Positions 45,100 through 58,345 are shown, numbered from the stretch's first letter. The stretch: DNA of 64,000 bases from Cranoglanis bouderius (GCA_023630585.1 CM042541.1:14494501-14558500), one strand, 5' to 3'. The notes: generated from the sequence alone by a model not told the origin. Program-made: numbers and translations.

Positions 45100-45312
45100 C
45101 CATTTAACAGAATTGCTACTTTTATGTTTTATTAGAAGACTGGAAACATTCTGGTGTATTTTTGTTTTTGACAAAAACGAGAAGAAAGGGGGGGGGGGGG
45201 GGGGGGGGACAAAAGTCACTCTTGAGCCCTTGCACACAGCTCTTTACCCCTTAGTATCTAAGCTCTATGTTTGCATTGTATCCTATGTTTGCATTGTATC
45301 AAGTCACTTTGG
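45100..45312 (+). repeat. Local duplicate, copy 1
   Basis: TTTAACAGAATTGCTACTTT, TTTTATTAGAAGACTGGAAA, TTGAGCCCTTGCACACA and CTAAGCTCTATGTTTGCATT recur in the same order at 46565-46795. The G run at 45188-45208 is expanded from the GGGGGG of the other copy. It contains a small internal repeat (TATGTTTGCATTGTATC twice). Confidence 0.75.
45188..45208. repeat. G homopolymer run
   Basis: About 21 consecutive G, a candidate for quadruplex structure and for assembly error. Confidence 0.95.
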
Positions 45313-45384
<72 letters not shown>

Positions 45385-45420
45385 GAATAATAATAATAAT
45401 AATACTACTACTACTACTAC

Positions 45421-45467
<47 letters not shown>
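45313..45467. repeat. (ATT)n / (AAT)n compound inverted microsatellite
   Basis: About 23 ATT units, then GAATAATAAT, then ACT units and about 16 AAT units. The first and last parts are reverse complements of each other, so the strand can fold into a long hairpin. It sits where copy 2 of the local duplicate has no microsatellite. Confidence 0.95.
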
Positions 45468-45468
<1 letters not shown>

Positions 45469-45964
45469 ATATGTTTATCTCACACTGGAGGTTTAACTTT
45501 GCTACCCCCTATAAGACCAGTGAGTAGTGTAAATGTAATGCCAAAAATTGTTCCAGCTTGTAGAAACACATACATAACATGTAATAACAGTATAGCACAG
45601 AATCAACTACAGATGTAAATTATGCACATTGAGTGGTATTGGTTCAGAAATACCGTAAATGACTGTCCAATCGGGAATAAAATGCCACTGACAAGTAATT
45701 GGTTTGCTACATAAAAGCCCTCATTCAATAAAGCGATCGTTCAGTGTGCTTATATCTTTCTAAGTGAGAGTAATTTCATCATCCACAACTCAAGCTGAAA
45801 CTGGTTCACTAAGCCAGAGGGGGAGGGAAAAAAATCAATGAACATAATTTCTGTAGTTCCCGTTAATGTTTGTGTACCAAGCACATAAGTGCATACGGCA
45901 TCCATTACACTGACTTATTTTTCTCATAATCACAAAAAGAAAAGGTTTTTTTTTTTTAGCAGAG

Positions 45965-45966
<2 letters not shown>
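45468..45966. other. Non-coding stretch
   Basis: Starts with the tail of the local duplicate (CCCTATAAGACCAGTGAG). No other recognised feature. Confidence 0.45.

Positions 45967-46013
<47 letters not shown>
45967..46013. repeat. (AAT)n microsatellite
   Basis: About 15 AAT units. Confidence 0.95.
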
Positions 46014-46016
<3 letters not shown>

Positions 46017-46564
46017 TAATAAGCTGAGTGATTAAGCTTGAACATGCAAAATTAATCAGCCATTTAATTTTACCTTGTTAGCATCTTTTACAGCAAGTAT
46101 ATCTTTGGTGAAAAGAGAATATGGAAATAAACAACAAGTTCAAAATAATGAAATAAGAATAAGAATGAAAAAAAAGAATAATCAGTGACAGTAATGTAAA
46201 AGCTGTTAAAATTCCCTGTTTCTTTTATTTCACCTGGTAATCCACTAGTTGTAGAATAAAACCATCAGAAATTATGCTAGCTATTGAGCATTAATTCCAG
46301 CACTATTTCAAACAGTTTTCCAGCCCTATCCAGTTTTAAAACCCGATTTACTGCAGAATTAATGCATAATTTACAAACCAAAGTTATATCTCCCAGCCCA
46401 AGCATGTACTATTTCTATACAAAATGTGGTTTTATGTGATTAAAAAACATTGCAGTCTTTTTTTCCCAATAGCTCCAGCTTTAGCTTTACATATCTTCAT
46501 TATCTAGCAGGTCATTAAGCTTATCTTATATTTTATTTTTATTTATTATCTGTTATCTATTATA

Positions 46565-46795
46565 ATGTCAATTTAACAGAATCGCAACTTTTATTTTTTA
46601 TTAGATGTCTGGAAAAGTCACTTTCCAGTGCATGTGTTGTTTTTTGACCATTAGAAAGGAGAAGGAAGGGGGGAATAGTGACTTTTGAGCCCTTGAACAC
46701 AATCTAAGCTCTATGTTTGCATTGTATCCTGCCTCAACTGTAACCACTTTGGATTTGGATATGCCCTTTAAGACCACAGAATAGTGTAAACGTAT
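46565..46795 (+). repeat. Local duplicate, copy 2
   Basis: Shares with 45100-45530: ATTTAACAGAATCGCAACTT, TTTTATTAGATGTCTGGAAA, CTTTTGAGCCCTTGAACAC, CTAAGCTCTATGTTTGCATT and, further on, CCTTTAAGACCAC.GA.TAGTGTAAA. Same orientation, about 1.46 kb away. It could be a tandem segmental duplication or two insertions of an unnamed repeat. Confidence 0.72.
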
Positions 46796-47034
46796 CTACA
46801 TTATCTACCAGGTCAAAAAGCTGCATTCAATATAGAAACCATAAATAAATAAACATATTTCTGACCTCCTGACAACAAAAAAGGTTCACATCAACCACCA
46901 ACTGGAAATTACAAGTCAGAGTTTTGGGAGCTTTCTGACAGATTTTATTTCTTTGACCAACCCTGGAAGTAAGGCAAATGACTCCATAAACATGCTGTAC
47001 ACCTTAAACTAGGAATTTTTGTTTATATTTCAGT

Positions 47035-47640
47035 TTCTGCCACAAAGTTGCGTTACTGTTACCAACCCGAAGTTCATTATTCTCCTATAACAGCGCATAA
47101 AACAGTATTTTATTCCTCTCATACCACAGCAATTTGCCAATGATTACAAATTTGTATTTACTAAGGGATGATACATTGTACTTTTTATCCATTTATAGTT
47201 ACATATAATGTTGTGGAACATCCACAAAAAAAACAACAACAACAAGAAGTTAGTTCCTGTTCTCACTTACATTATAGCAACTATGAACAGTTATTCCCTC
47301 ACTAGCCACTCTCTTGAACTTAACTAAAAAATAATAATAATAATAAACACAGCTTGTCATGTTACTGAGAAATCACAAAGTGCAAACTCCTCTGTCCTGA
47401 AGAATTTCCCATGTCGTAAGACCTAAAGTTATAGCTTTACCTCTGGCTGTTGGAGACTCCTTGGAGACTACTTCCATAAATTTTAAATAATGTCGCCTTA
47501 CAGAAAACTACACCATATCAATGAGCTGCTGTGTGAATGAGCTATTCCTATAGAAATCATAACATATTATTAGGAGTGCATTAATATAAACCTGTGATTT
47601 GCAGCTGCTATAATGTAAGCGATAACAGCATTAAATGTAA
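47035..47640 (+). repeat. Hairpin-repeat family, B to G, nearly complete
   Basis: The right part of B (GTTACTGTTACCAACCCGAA), arm C (TTCATTATTCTCCTATAACA), D (CATACCACAGCAATTTGCCA), E (AAGTTAGTTCCTGTTCTCAC, CAGTTATTCCCTCACTAGCC), F (TCCTCTGTCCTGAAGAATTT, TTGGAGACTACTTCCATAAA) and G (TATAAACCTGTGATTTGCAG) are present in order. Arm A is missing. The TTGGAGACTCC motif is doubled in F. Confidence 0.8.
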
Positions 47641-47679
47641 TTGTATAGAGAGGGGAAATAAGTATGCAGACACTTGTTT

Positions 47680-48540
47680 TTGTTATTTAATATCCTTCCA
47701 TTGTATATATCCACTTCAAATTTATACACAGTCTTTTCACTTTATACTTACAGTATAAATATGAACAAAAAAGTATGCATTCATGAGCATAAACAAAGAT
47801 AAATTAAAAAAACTAAACTAAACTAAAAAAAAGTATTCGGGCACCACAAATGAACAACATTAGTACTTTGTTGTAAAGCTGCAGTGCAATTACAGCTTTA
47901 TGATAGCTATGGGAAGAAGTAATTAGCTTTTTGCAGCATTGTGATTCAATTTTGTCCCATTCCTCTTCTTGAGTTATTTTGGCTGTATCTTTGGGGTTGT
48001 TGTCTTGCTGAAATGTCCATCTTCTCCACAGATTCAGTTTCGTAGCCAGTGACAATTAATTCTCCTCTAAAATGTCTTGATACATCAATTCTTTCATGTT
48101 TCCATCAATAAGAAGTAATGCCCCAGTACCATTTGCAGAGAATCAGACCCATATCCTGATGCTCCCCATATGTCACTGTAGGCATAGCGTTCTGACCAGA
48201 GTATATTGTTCCAAAACAGTACCAATTTTAGACATGCACCTCTGTGCTTCTATTTTAGCAGAGGAGTGAGGTGTAGAAATAGATATGATTGCAGTGCAGT
48301 TCATTTCTTATTGTTCTAAGTGTAGCTGTTGCTCCTGCTGCTTTCAGTTCGTCCTGCACCTTTTTTCTGACCAGTGTCTGCTGGTCTCTGTCTTACCTTC
48401 CTTATCATTAGTCTGAGAGCGTGTTATGAAATCTTCTGTGGTGCACCTATTAACGGCTTATAAGACCATCTTGGTTGTCTTCATGTCAGCTTCATCTGTT
48501 ATTTTTGATATTAGGACAGTTTATTGTAGTGGCAACTTGT
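47680..48540 (-). mobile_element. Tc1-like remnant, minus
   Basis: On the minus strand, scattered transposase pieces run from about 48470 to 47890, ending with a terminal-type region near 47690-47840 (AAAAAAAGTATTCGGGCACC). The ends are worn and I cannot fix a target duplication. Confidence 0.65.
47830..48470 (-). pseudogene. Tc1-like transposase C-terminal remnant
   Basis: A frame at 47813-48055 reads RRWTFQQDNNPKDTAKIT (the second catalytic D in a QQDN.PK context), then EEWDKIESQCCKKLI, which corresponds to the usual C-terminal WxxIP..C.KLI segment. The stretch with the third acidic residue has been deleted, so two normally distant motifs are joined. Upstream pieces out to 48470 are recognisable only as out-of-frame fragments. 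Inactive. Confidence 0.7.
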
Positions 48541-50397
48541 CCTTAGGTGCAAGTGATGCAGAGCCCCACCAATTATATCAACCATTCAACAAAAATTAAT
48601 CTTCATATAGTCCTGATTCACAACTCCATACATTTTAAATGCCATTAAGATACTATTTACCTCTTTTTAGTCACCAACTACTTTAAAAATGTAGATGTAG
48701 AATCTAGATGTTGTGCAATCGCAGGGAGTTATTATTGCAAATAATGGTCAAAATTCTGTCCCATGCGCACTCTAAGAAAATTTTCAGAGGAGGAGGAGTG
48801 GCCAGGACAGTTAATGAAAGGGTTGCCAGATTAAATACTCCATGGCTGCCAATATATTCTTTTATTGCAAATATTCTGAATTAAATGTAATAAATGTCCA
48901 CAAATTGGCAAGTGTAAGTGCAGACAATGTGTCTATGATGTACAGAACCATTTCTATTGTAAGATATATTGTAAAGATTGAGAGAGAGAAAAGGGGATTA
49001 TGAAGTGAATAATGTCCATCCCTCAGAAATTCGTGTGAAATACGTTTCCCCACTCAAAGAAGAAATGTGTCCATTTTCCGATGCCCAAAGGGTTGTTTCA
49101 GGTATTTTGTGCAGGTTCTGAGGTGTATTTGGACTGGAAATTGTGCTGAAACCTGAAAACCCTGGTTAATGATATTACCTTGTACACAGTTGAACAAATG
49201 TACACCTAAAACCACTCAAAACGAGTTGCTCGACTGTACTCTGGATGACATTTTGTTGTCAACTCTCAACTGCCTATTACAGGATTACTCTAAATTCACT
49301 AAATAGTAGTAGCCTATAGCATAAGTCAAGTGTGATAGGCTCTCAATTTAATTTCGTTTGAGGCCATGTCATTATTAATGTCATCCTGCACCACCAAAAT
49401 CTCTGGCCAAGAGCAGTTGCTGGTCTGTTGAGAGTTATCACTCAATATCGTAAAAAGTTATTAAAAAGTGAAAAACATCGATGTTACTGATTAACAACTT
49501 TGATATATCCCATTCCCACAACTTCAAAAGGAGGGAAGATTATTTTAGACATATGAGATATAAAAGCACAGACTCTATGCTTTAACATTTCTGAGAATTA
49601 CTTTAATATTTCCAGAGTACCAGAGAATTGCACCATAATTGGTTTTTTATTAGAAATTGTAAGATCTAAGTTGTATAGTCTAAAATAAACAACCCCACAC
49701 TGGATAGCCCAATTGGATTGCTTTAAATCCAGGATGTTCCCTGCAGCAGAAACAACCAGCCGTACCTCACTGTCTTATTACGATTTCAATTACAGAGGAT
49801 TAGTAGGTGTTCTTAGACTGGTCACGCAGCATGCAGCATCAGCATGCTCACACATCAGGAGTTTATCAAGCTCCACACTGACAGTCCAAGCAAGAGGTAT
49901 ACTAACAAGTGCAGAGACATCACTGACATTTTTAGGATGGGTCTTCAGGGAAGGCTGTAATCTAATTATGACCTTCATCATGACCTTAACATTTATTTCT
50001 GAAACTCATCCCGCCTCGGGCTGCTGATCTCCGCTGCATAGAATACACTGTTGTCCATGTATGTGCCTTCACTTCTGGCAGCCATTAGCCAACACAGTCC
50101 TTGACCTGTAACATCATTATTGTGTGGAGCTTAGGAGAAAAATGCCTCTAATTGTGTACTGAATATGGATTTGTTTGCATAAGAAGAGAGCAGAACATCT
50201 AAGACCACAGACACACCACGCCAACATTTAGTGGAAATCAAGGCTGACTGATGAATGCCTCACCTCAGTTAATGTGTTCTATAAAAAGTTGCACTCATAC
50301 ACACCATAAAGTCAAAAAGCTTACAGTGGACATGCATGTATGTAGTGTAAATGAAAATACATCTCCTTACCAGAAAGGGACAGTGGTTGCTATTTAC
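48541..50397. other. Unique non-coding stretch
   Basis: No recognised repeat. The segment at about 49700-50300 is complex. A 104-codon frame at 49713-50027 shows no domain. Confidence 0.45.
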
Positions 50398-50640
50398 CTC
50401 AAAATTTGAAGGATCTGGAGAGATTCTGTATGGAGGAATGGTCTCAGATCCCTTGCCATGTATTCTCCAACCTCACCAGGCATTATAGGAGAAGACAAAG
50501 CTGTTATCTTGGCAAAGGGAGGTAGCACAAAGTATTGACTAAAAGGGTGCCAATAATTGTTGCACACCTATATTTAACAAAGATATTTTTATAGACTTGT
50601 GTTTGTGATCATTTGATAGCCATTTGATATCCAAATTGAC
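50398..50640 (+). mobile_element. Tc1-like 3' fragment, family of 37152-39390
   Basis: Starts within the transposase C-terminus (TTTGAAGGATCTGGAGAGAT, giving NLKDLERFCMEEWSQIPCHV) and runs through the stop into AAAGGGTGCCAATAATTGTT and terminal-repeat sequence to about 50640. It is nearly identical to 39075-39230. The 5' nine-tenths and the extreme right end are missing. Confidence 0.85.
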
Positions 50641-50769
50641 TGCCCTAGCTCACTATAAAAATTGAGTGCATTGGCAGCTCAGCACACATTTTCATAATAG
50701 CGTACAGTTCAATGGATTTATCATAGTAGTAGAAACAAACAGTTTAAGATAAATGGTATGGCTTGATTT

Positions 50770-51240
50770 ATAGTTGTTTCATGTTGTGGAACATCCACGT
50801 AACAAGCAGCTATAAACTGCCATTGCCATTCAGGTTAATAAGACAAAAATGTAGCTGCAGCTTATTACCATGAAACCACAATGTCCATCTGTGCTTAGAC
50901 TTTCCTGTGTCAACTTAAATTTACAGGTTTACCTCTGACTGTTACAAAGCGCTGTCACTGGCCACTCCTTCTATAAATGTTAAATAAACGTGTCTTTACA
51001 GAAAAACTTCACCATATCGACAATTATAAAATGTGTCTTTGTTAAATAACACCCTGTTATTAGGCTCAGATTATGTTATGCATCTGTCATACAAGTCCCT
51101 GTGTAAGACTACAGAAATGATAACAATTAGAATGAATGAATTAATGTAAACCTGTGACTTGCAGCTGTACTACTGCTGTTATAGAAAATTAATCAACACC
51201 ATCTGTCCAATCAGATTCAAGAATTCAACAGCGATGTAGT
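50770..51240 (+). repeat. Hairpin-repeat family, end of D to G plus terminus
   Basis: TGTTGTGGAACATCCACGTA (D), AGCAGCTATAAACTGCC (E, shortened), GTCACTGGCCACTCCTTCTA (F), AACCTGTGACTTGCAGCTGT (G), then a terminal part TGCTGTTATAGAAAATTAAT followed by CAACACCATCTGTCCAATCA. This terminal part matches the antisense at 1823-1870 and marks the outer end of the family. Confidence 0.75.
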
Positions 51241-51429
51241 ATAATGAGACATGTTACATACACTCGCCATCCACATTAATAGGAACACCTGCACATTTAT
51301 GCAGTTATCCAATCATTTTCATTCTGAGGATATCATGGGTACAGACTCACCCAAAACTGGACATCTGAAGTCTGGAAAAAGACCAGGTGACTTTTTTTCT
51401 AATCTTCAACTGTCCAGTTTCGGTGAGTC

Positions 51430-51802
51430 TGTGCCCATGATAGCATCAGATTCCTGTTCTTGGCTGACAGGAGTGGAACTTGATGTTGTCGTGTGCTGTT
51501 TGTAGCCCATCCACCAAAAGTTCAATGTTTTGTGCATGCTGAGATGATTTTCTGTTCACCACGGTCGTAGAGGGTGATTATATGAGTTACTATATCCTTC
51601 CTGGCAGCTCGAAACAATCTGGCCGTTTTCCTGTGACCTCTCTTATCAACAAGGCGTTTCCACCCACAGAACTAAATGTTTTTCACACTATTCTGTGTAA
51701 ACTCTAGAGACTGTTGTGTTTGAAAATCCCAGGAGCTCAGCAGTGAAATACTGAAATACTCAAGCCATCCCTTCTGGCACCAACAACCATTCCACAGATA
51801 AA
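51430..51802 (-). pseudogene. Tc1-like transposase N-terminal half
   Basis: Minus-strand pieces read GMVVGARRDGLSIS, then HNSLEFTQNSVKN, then FCGWKRLVDKRGHRKTARLF and QVPLLSAKNRN, ending at AQTHRNWTVED. The order helix-turn-helix, GR-type linker, second helix-turn-helix and the start of the catalytic domain fits a Tc1 transposase. It stops just before the first catalytic D because the sequence there turns back on itself. The coding start probably lies beyond the nested element, near 52510. Stops in frame. Confidence 0.72.
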
Positions 51803-51809
51803 GTCACAG

Positions 51810-52479
51810 GCTGCGTCCGAAATCGCGTACTACCCTACTACACAGTACGCCAAAAGGGTAGTATGTCCGAATTCTCAGTAGGCAAGAAACAGTAGGCGAG
51901 AAATACCCGGATGGCGTACTGCCTCCGGTGTGATTTTGCAGTGTGCAAACAATGGACACTACGTGAGTCAAAAATCCCATAATGCAACGGGACTGGTGCG
52001 GACAAGCTCAGAAAAAAAAACATCACGGAAGACAGCATCGGCTCTTTTTAAGTATTAAAACTTGGTTAAAAAGGACTTGTTTAAGAATACCCAAATAAAT
52101 TGTTAACTTGTTGAAGGTTTAAACAAGAAAACAGTTGTCACAGCATTTGAAACCTTTTTTGTGATCTCCATCATGCCTTAGCCAGCCAAGCTAATAGCAA
52201 CAAATTTACTTCAGCCTGTTAATACTGCCCATATTAAATTGCTAATTCAGTTAACTTTCCTGATGTGCATTTTGCCGTTAGTGTGGTTGCTTTTATCTGG
52301 TGGTCCCTTTAAGATTTTTGTGTTTATGATGACATGCAAGGTCACATGCCAACATGGTGAATGTAGTACACCAGGGATTGTAGTCACACCACACACACAT
52401 ACTGATTAGTACGTACTGTTTCAACGGCCCCGCAGTAGGTACTGCATCGAATGCAGTACATACCGTCACAGTATGTACT
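51810..52479. mobile_element. 670-bp nested element, 'GCTGCGTCCGAAATCGC' type
   Basis: Flanked by GTCACAG on both sides (51803-51809 and 52480-52486); the preceding base differs, so the original duplication may have been eight bases as in hAT elements. It begins GCTGCGTCCGAAATCGCGTA. The right part has TACGTACTGTTTCAACGG and CAGTACATACCG but not a clean terminal repeat. The Tc1 sequence reads through when this piece is removed. Confidence 0.75.
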
Positions 52480-52622
52480 GTCACAGAGATCACACATTTT
52501 TCCCCATCTGAAGCTCTTGACCTGTATCTGCATTGAGCTGCTGCCACATGATTGAATAATTGTATAATTGCATAAATGAGCAGGTGTACAGGTGTTCCTA
52601 TTAAAGTGGGTGGTGAGTGTAT

Positions 52623-53194
52623 ATTTGCCCATACTAAAATAAGACTTTTTTTTTGCAGGGTAGGTCCACAGATGAACAGACAAAGGCTGCTCTACAAGTG
52701 ACTATTCAACAACAACTCAATGGACAATAGCTGGTTTGGTGTGTCAGGTCCCTCAGAGAAGCAGCCTTGCGAAATGTGAAATAAAGTGCACATATTACAG
52801 GGTGGATTGCCGGTTTGAATATATGCACAGACACTCCTGCCTCTACTTTCTCGTCGTTGATGCTCCCTAGGGCACTGCCAAGGTGGTTGCTGGGTGATTA
52901 ATGTGACTTACTTACATCCGAGCGTAAACACATTAAAACAAAGTAACAACGTGCCTAAGGGTCCTCTGGGTGTCCACTGTGCAAACAGTGGGAACTAATT
53001 AGAGCTTTTCACAGCATGCTGTTTGGATTGTGCTGCCATAACATGTCAGGCCATGAGCTGTACGATACCACTGGGAGAACCAAGCATCCGCCGAGGCTGT
53101 ATAACTACATCCAACAGGCAAGATATGTAAGCTAATATAGCAGACCAGACCACACAAACACACAAAGCATTTCCCTCAAATTAAGGTAATATAC
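52623..53194. other. Unique non-coding stretch
   Basis: Complex sequence at about 52810-53080 with no recognised repeat. Confidence 0.45.
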
Positions 53195-53395
53195 AGTGGT
53201 CTTCCACCAAAGGTGCCATGTTCTAACTTGTTTAACACATCTATATGTAAATATCAGGAAATGAAATCTGAAATTGTGATCTATCGTCTCATTCATGTTT
53301 TGATCTCAAACCAAAATGTTTTCAGCGTATAGCAAAAACAAAAGAATTGCCTTGCCGTTCCAATACTTCTGGAGTAGACTATACACATTAAAAAG
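53195..53395 (-). mobile_element. Tc1-like non-coding fragment, 'ATTGGAACAGCAAGGCC' family, minus
   Basis: Antisense of 41221-41430: GTGCCATGTTCTAACTTGTT, CACATCTATATGTAAATATC, GTTTTGATCTCAAACCAAAA and AGAATTGCCTTGCCGTTCCA. It begins near the TA-containing ATACAGTGGTC at 53191. Confidence 0.68.
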
Positions 53396-53639
53396 TATTG
53401 TTGAAGATTTCAACAAATTGCTCTCAGATCCCACATGTGATGTGTTGAACCTGTGGTGTCAGAATAATAATGCTTTGATTTATAACCAGGAGAGCATGAA
53501 AATGGCGGCACAACATTAAGAAGATTAAGTTTCAGAGAGAGGAGACAAGACACTACAGAATTATTGGCTGTCTTGAGTTTAAAAAAACACACATTTGTGG
53601 TTCTCACACTGAAAATATGAGGGAAATCCAATCTTTGGC
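53396..53639. other. Non-coding stretch
   Basis: No recognised feature. Confidence 0.45.
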
Positions 53640-54290
53640 TATGTTCGTATTATAAGCTTCATTGCACAATTACAATTTTTTGCTCAGATCAGATCTGTCT
53701 ATCTTGACGGTTCACACTCATAAATGTAAGCAATCCATATCTGCCCATAACTGTCCCCAAAACAGTTTTGATTGATTCCCATGCATCATGAACAACAAAA
53801 GCTTGCTGTTTTAATATCTGTGAGACAGTCCATCATATTAGAACCAACAAACGAATGAGCTGGTTTCTAAGCCTGCTTTGCAATTTGCTCAGGAGGTCGA
53901 TAGACAGCTTGTCTGCTGTATATGATCAGGATGAGCAGACTGAAAAAAAAGTTCAGGTGGCTAACTTTTGCTGCTTTTGCAGCTATTGCTGGCACTGTTG
54001 CTTTGCTGTGCTTCTGACATTGGGTGATGACAACAGTGATATGCGCATGTGTGTTGTGAAAAAGGCCCATTAATTTTGATCTGACCTCTTTCATGTTGCA
54101 TGGTCACTTATCAGATATGTGTTGGATCTAGGACCACACACGAATTTTGCTGAGGTCAGATTTTAAAAGATCAGATTTTTGTGTCCACACGATCCTGAAA
54201 AAAAATCTGATCTGTGTGAGACAGATCAGACAGAAAAGGATCTGGGCCACTTCAACATGGTGATTTGAATGCAGCCTTAAATTCAAATAA
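53640..54290. repeat. Possible inverted-repeat element rich in GATCAGAT
   Basis: The left GGCTATGTTCGTATTATAAG ... CTCAGATCAGATCTGTC and the right antisense (GATCAGACAGAAAAGGATCT ... GAATGCAGCCTTA) are loosely inverted. Inner TTGTGTCCACACGATCC and ATCTGATCTGTGTGAGACAG add to the pattern. This could be a worn hAT- or Harbinger-type MITE; limits and class are uncertain. Confidence 0.4.
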
Positions 54291-54544
54291 TTAGTTCTCA
54301 ACTAAAATCCAACACAACGTTTGCAGACTACAGAAAAGTCAAATGGCCTTTTCCAGTGAAAGAAGGCTGCTCTTGGCTATATTTACAGACAAAAAGTGTC
54401 TCTAGTGATAGATGGAAGTAGCCTATGGCTTGCAATATTTGGGCATTACTAAAAGAAGAAAAAATATTTAAAAATAATAGCAATAATATTTAGCATTTTT
54501 ATTTTAAACAGTTAGCAAATATTGTTGTATTCAGCCTCGTCGAG
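54291..54544. other. Non-coding stretch
   Basis: AT-rich, no recognised feature. Confidence 0.45.
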
Positions 54545-56655
<2,111 letters not shown>

Positions 56656-57540
56656 ATATTAACTGAGTTTTACCAGAATAGAAAATAATAGATTATAAAG
56701 AAAAAAGTAGATTTTGTTCACAGCACCACAAACTAACTATTTAAGCATTTACAAAATTAAATCATTTCTATCAAGCATGCAGACAAAAAGAAGCAGTGGT
56801 AGTGAGGAGTCAGGAAATAGACACGAAGGAAATGGTTATGGATGGAAATAACTCAAAGAAGAGTTTAAAAGTAAGAACAAGAAGCGTGTGGCCAGGACAA
56901 ACAATGATCCATGATGGTGATCAGTGATTGGTCATTGGGAATGATGGTGATCAGTGATTTGTCATTGGGAACAGTGGTGATCAGTGATTGGTTGTTTGGA
57001 ATGGTAGTGATCAGTGATTGGTCATTGGGAATGATGGTGATCAGTGATTGGTATTGGGAACAATTGCGATCAGTGATTAGCTATTGGAAATATTGGTGAT
57101 CAATGTTTGGTCATTGAGAACAATGATCAATGATTGGTCATTGGGAATGATGGTGATAAGTCATTGGGAATGATGGTGATAAGTGATTGGTCATTGGGAA
57201 TTATGGTGATTTGTCATTGAGAACAATGGTGAAAAGTGATTGGTCATTGGGAATTATAGTGATCAATGATTGGTCGTTGGGAACAATGATGAACAGTGAT
57301 TGGTCATTTAGAATGATGGTGATCAGTGATTGGTCACTGAGAACAATGGTGAACAGTGATTGGCCATTGGGTACGATGGTGATGAGTAATTAGTCACTGG
57401 GAACAATGCTGATCAGTGACTGGTCTTGGGAACAGTGGTGATCAGTGATTGGCCATGGGGAATGATACTGATCAGTAATTGGCTGTTGGGAACAATGATG
57501 ATCAATATTTGGTCATTGGGAATGATGGTGATAAGTGATT

Positions 57541-57965
57541 GGTCTTCTTCTTTTCCTTTCGGCTGTTCCCTTCAGGGGTCGCCACAGCGAATCATCTGCC
57601 TCCATTTAGCTCTATCCCCTGCATCCTCTTCTCTCAGACCGACTACCTTCATGTCCTCCTTCACTACATCCATAAACCTCCTCTTTGGTCTTCCTCTCGG
57701 CCTCCTGCCTGGCAGCTCTAACCTCAGCATCCTTTTACCGATATATTCACTCTCCCTCCTCTGAACATGTCCAAACCATCTCAACCTGGCCTCTCTAACT
57801 TTGTCTCCAAAACATCTCACATGTGCTGTCCCTCTGATGTACTCATTCCTGATCCTATCCATCCTTGTCACTCCCAAAGAGAACCTCAACATCTTCAGCT
57901 CTGCTACCTCTAGCTCTTCCTCCTGTCTTTTCCTCAGTGCAACTGTCTCAAAACCATACAACATC
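57541..57965 (-). mobile_element. LINE 3' fragment inserted into the minisatellite
   Basis: Minus orientation, 5'-truncated. The ORF2 tail begins at about 57965 and the 3' end at 57541 finishes AAAGGAAAAGAAGAAG, a short GAA-type tail. Both flanks carry GGTGATAAGTGATTGGT (57527-57543 and 57967-57983), a probable target duplication because the ATAAGT variant is rare among the units. The 3' region TTCGCTGTGGCGACCCC resembles ends I recall from some fish SINEs. Confidence 0.82.
57572..57965 (-). pseudogene. LINE ORF2 C-terminal fragment, open
   Basis: The frame is open through 57572 and reads MLRFSLGVTRMDRIRNEYIR, then VREARLRWFGHVQRRESEYI, LPGRRPRGRPKRRFMDVVKE and RAKWRQMIRCGDP. The RLRWFGHV.RR and GRP.RR..D motifs are typical of the segment after the reverse transcriptase domain in RTE- and related LINEs; it is thought to help bind RNA or DNA. 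No stop occurs until the natural end, so the insertion may be fairly young. The catalytic domains are missing because of 5' truncation. Confidence 0.82.
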
Positions 57966-58345
57966 GGGTGATAAGTGATTGGTGTGGGGAACAATTGTGA
58001 TCAGTGATTAGCTATTACAAATATTGCTGATCAATGATTGGTCATTGAGAATGATGGTGATCAGTGATTGGTCATAGGTAATGATGGTGATCAGTGATTT
58101 GTCACTGGGAACAATGGTGATCAGTGATTGGTCGTTGGGAACGATGGTGATCAGTGATTGGTCGTGGGGAATGATGGTGATCAGTGATTGGTTGTTGGGA
58201 ACAATGGTGATCAATGATTGGTTGTTGGGAACAATGGTGATCAGTGATTTGATTTGAAATGTTGGTGATTAGTGAATGGTGGTTGGGAATGATGGTGACC
58301 AGTGACAGGTTATTGGGAACAATGGTGACCAGTGATTTGGCTTAT

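Larger units (their letters stand above)
51261..52619. mobile_element. Tc1-like fold-back derivative carrying a nested MITE
   Basis: TA flanks (51259-51260 and 52620-52621). The terminal repeats are CACTCGCCATCCACATTAAT then AGGAACACCTG at left, and the antisense CAGGTGTTCCTATTAAAGTG then GGTGGTGAGTG at right. Next to the left repeat are two mutually inverted pieces of transposase (51331-51386 and 51389-51443) that form a hairpin with almost no loop. The rest of the gene reads on the minus strand and is split by the insertion at 51810-52479. Confidence 0.8.
56660..58345. repeat. 30-bp minisatellite with flanking SINE-like body
   Basis: After a body shared with 39690-39920, 30-bp units of the form GATGGTGATCAGTGATTGGT plus CATTGGGAAT run from about 56915 to 57540 and again from about 57966 to 58345, roughly 33 units in total. 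Units vary (CATTGGGAAC, GTTGGGAACA, ATAAGTGATT). Frames across it are decapeptide repeats and not genes. It is interrupted by a LINE at 57541-57965. Confidence 0.88.

Noticed and set aside
57426..57764. 112-codon plus-strand frame
   Set aside because: It runs from the minisatellite into the antisense of a LINE coding fragment; the real protein signal is on the minus strand.
56915..58345. 30-bp repeats as a CRISPR array
   Set aside because: The units are directly adjacent with no spacers, they vary in sequence, and the context is animal DNA. It is a minisatellite.
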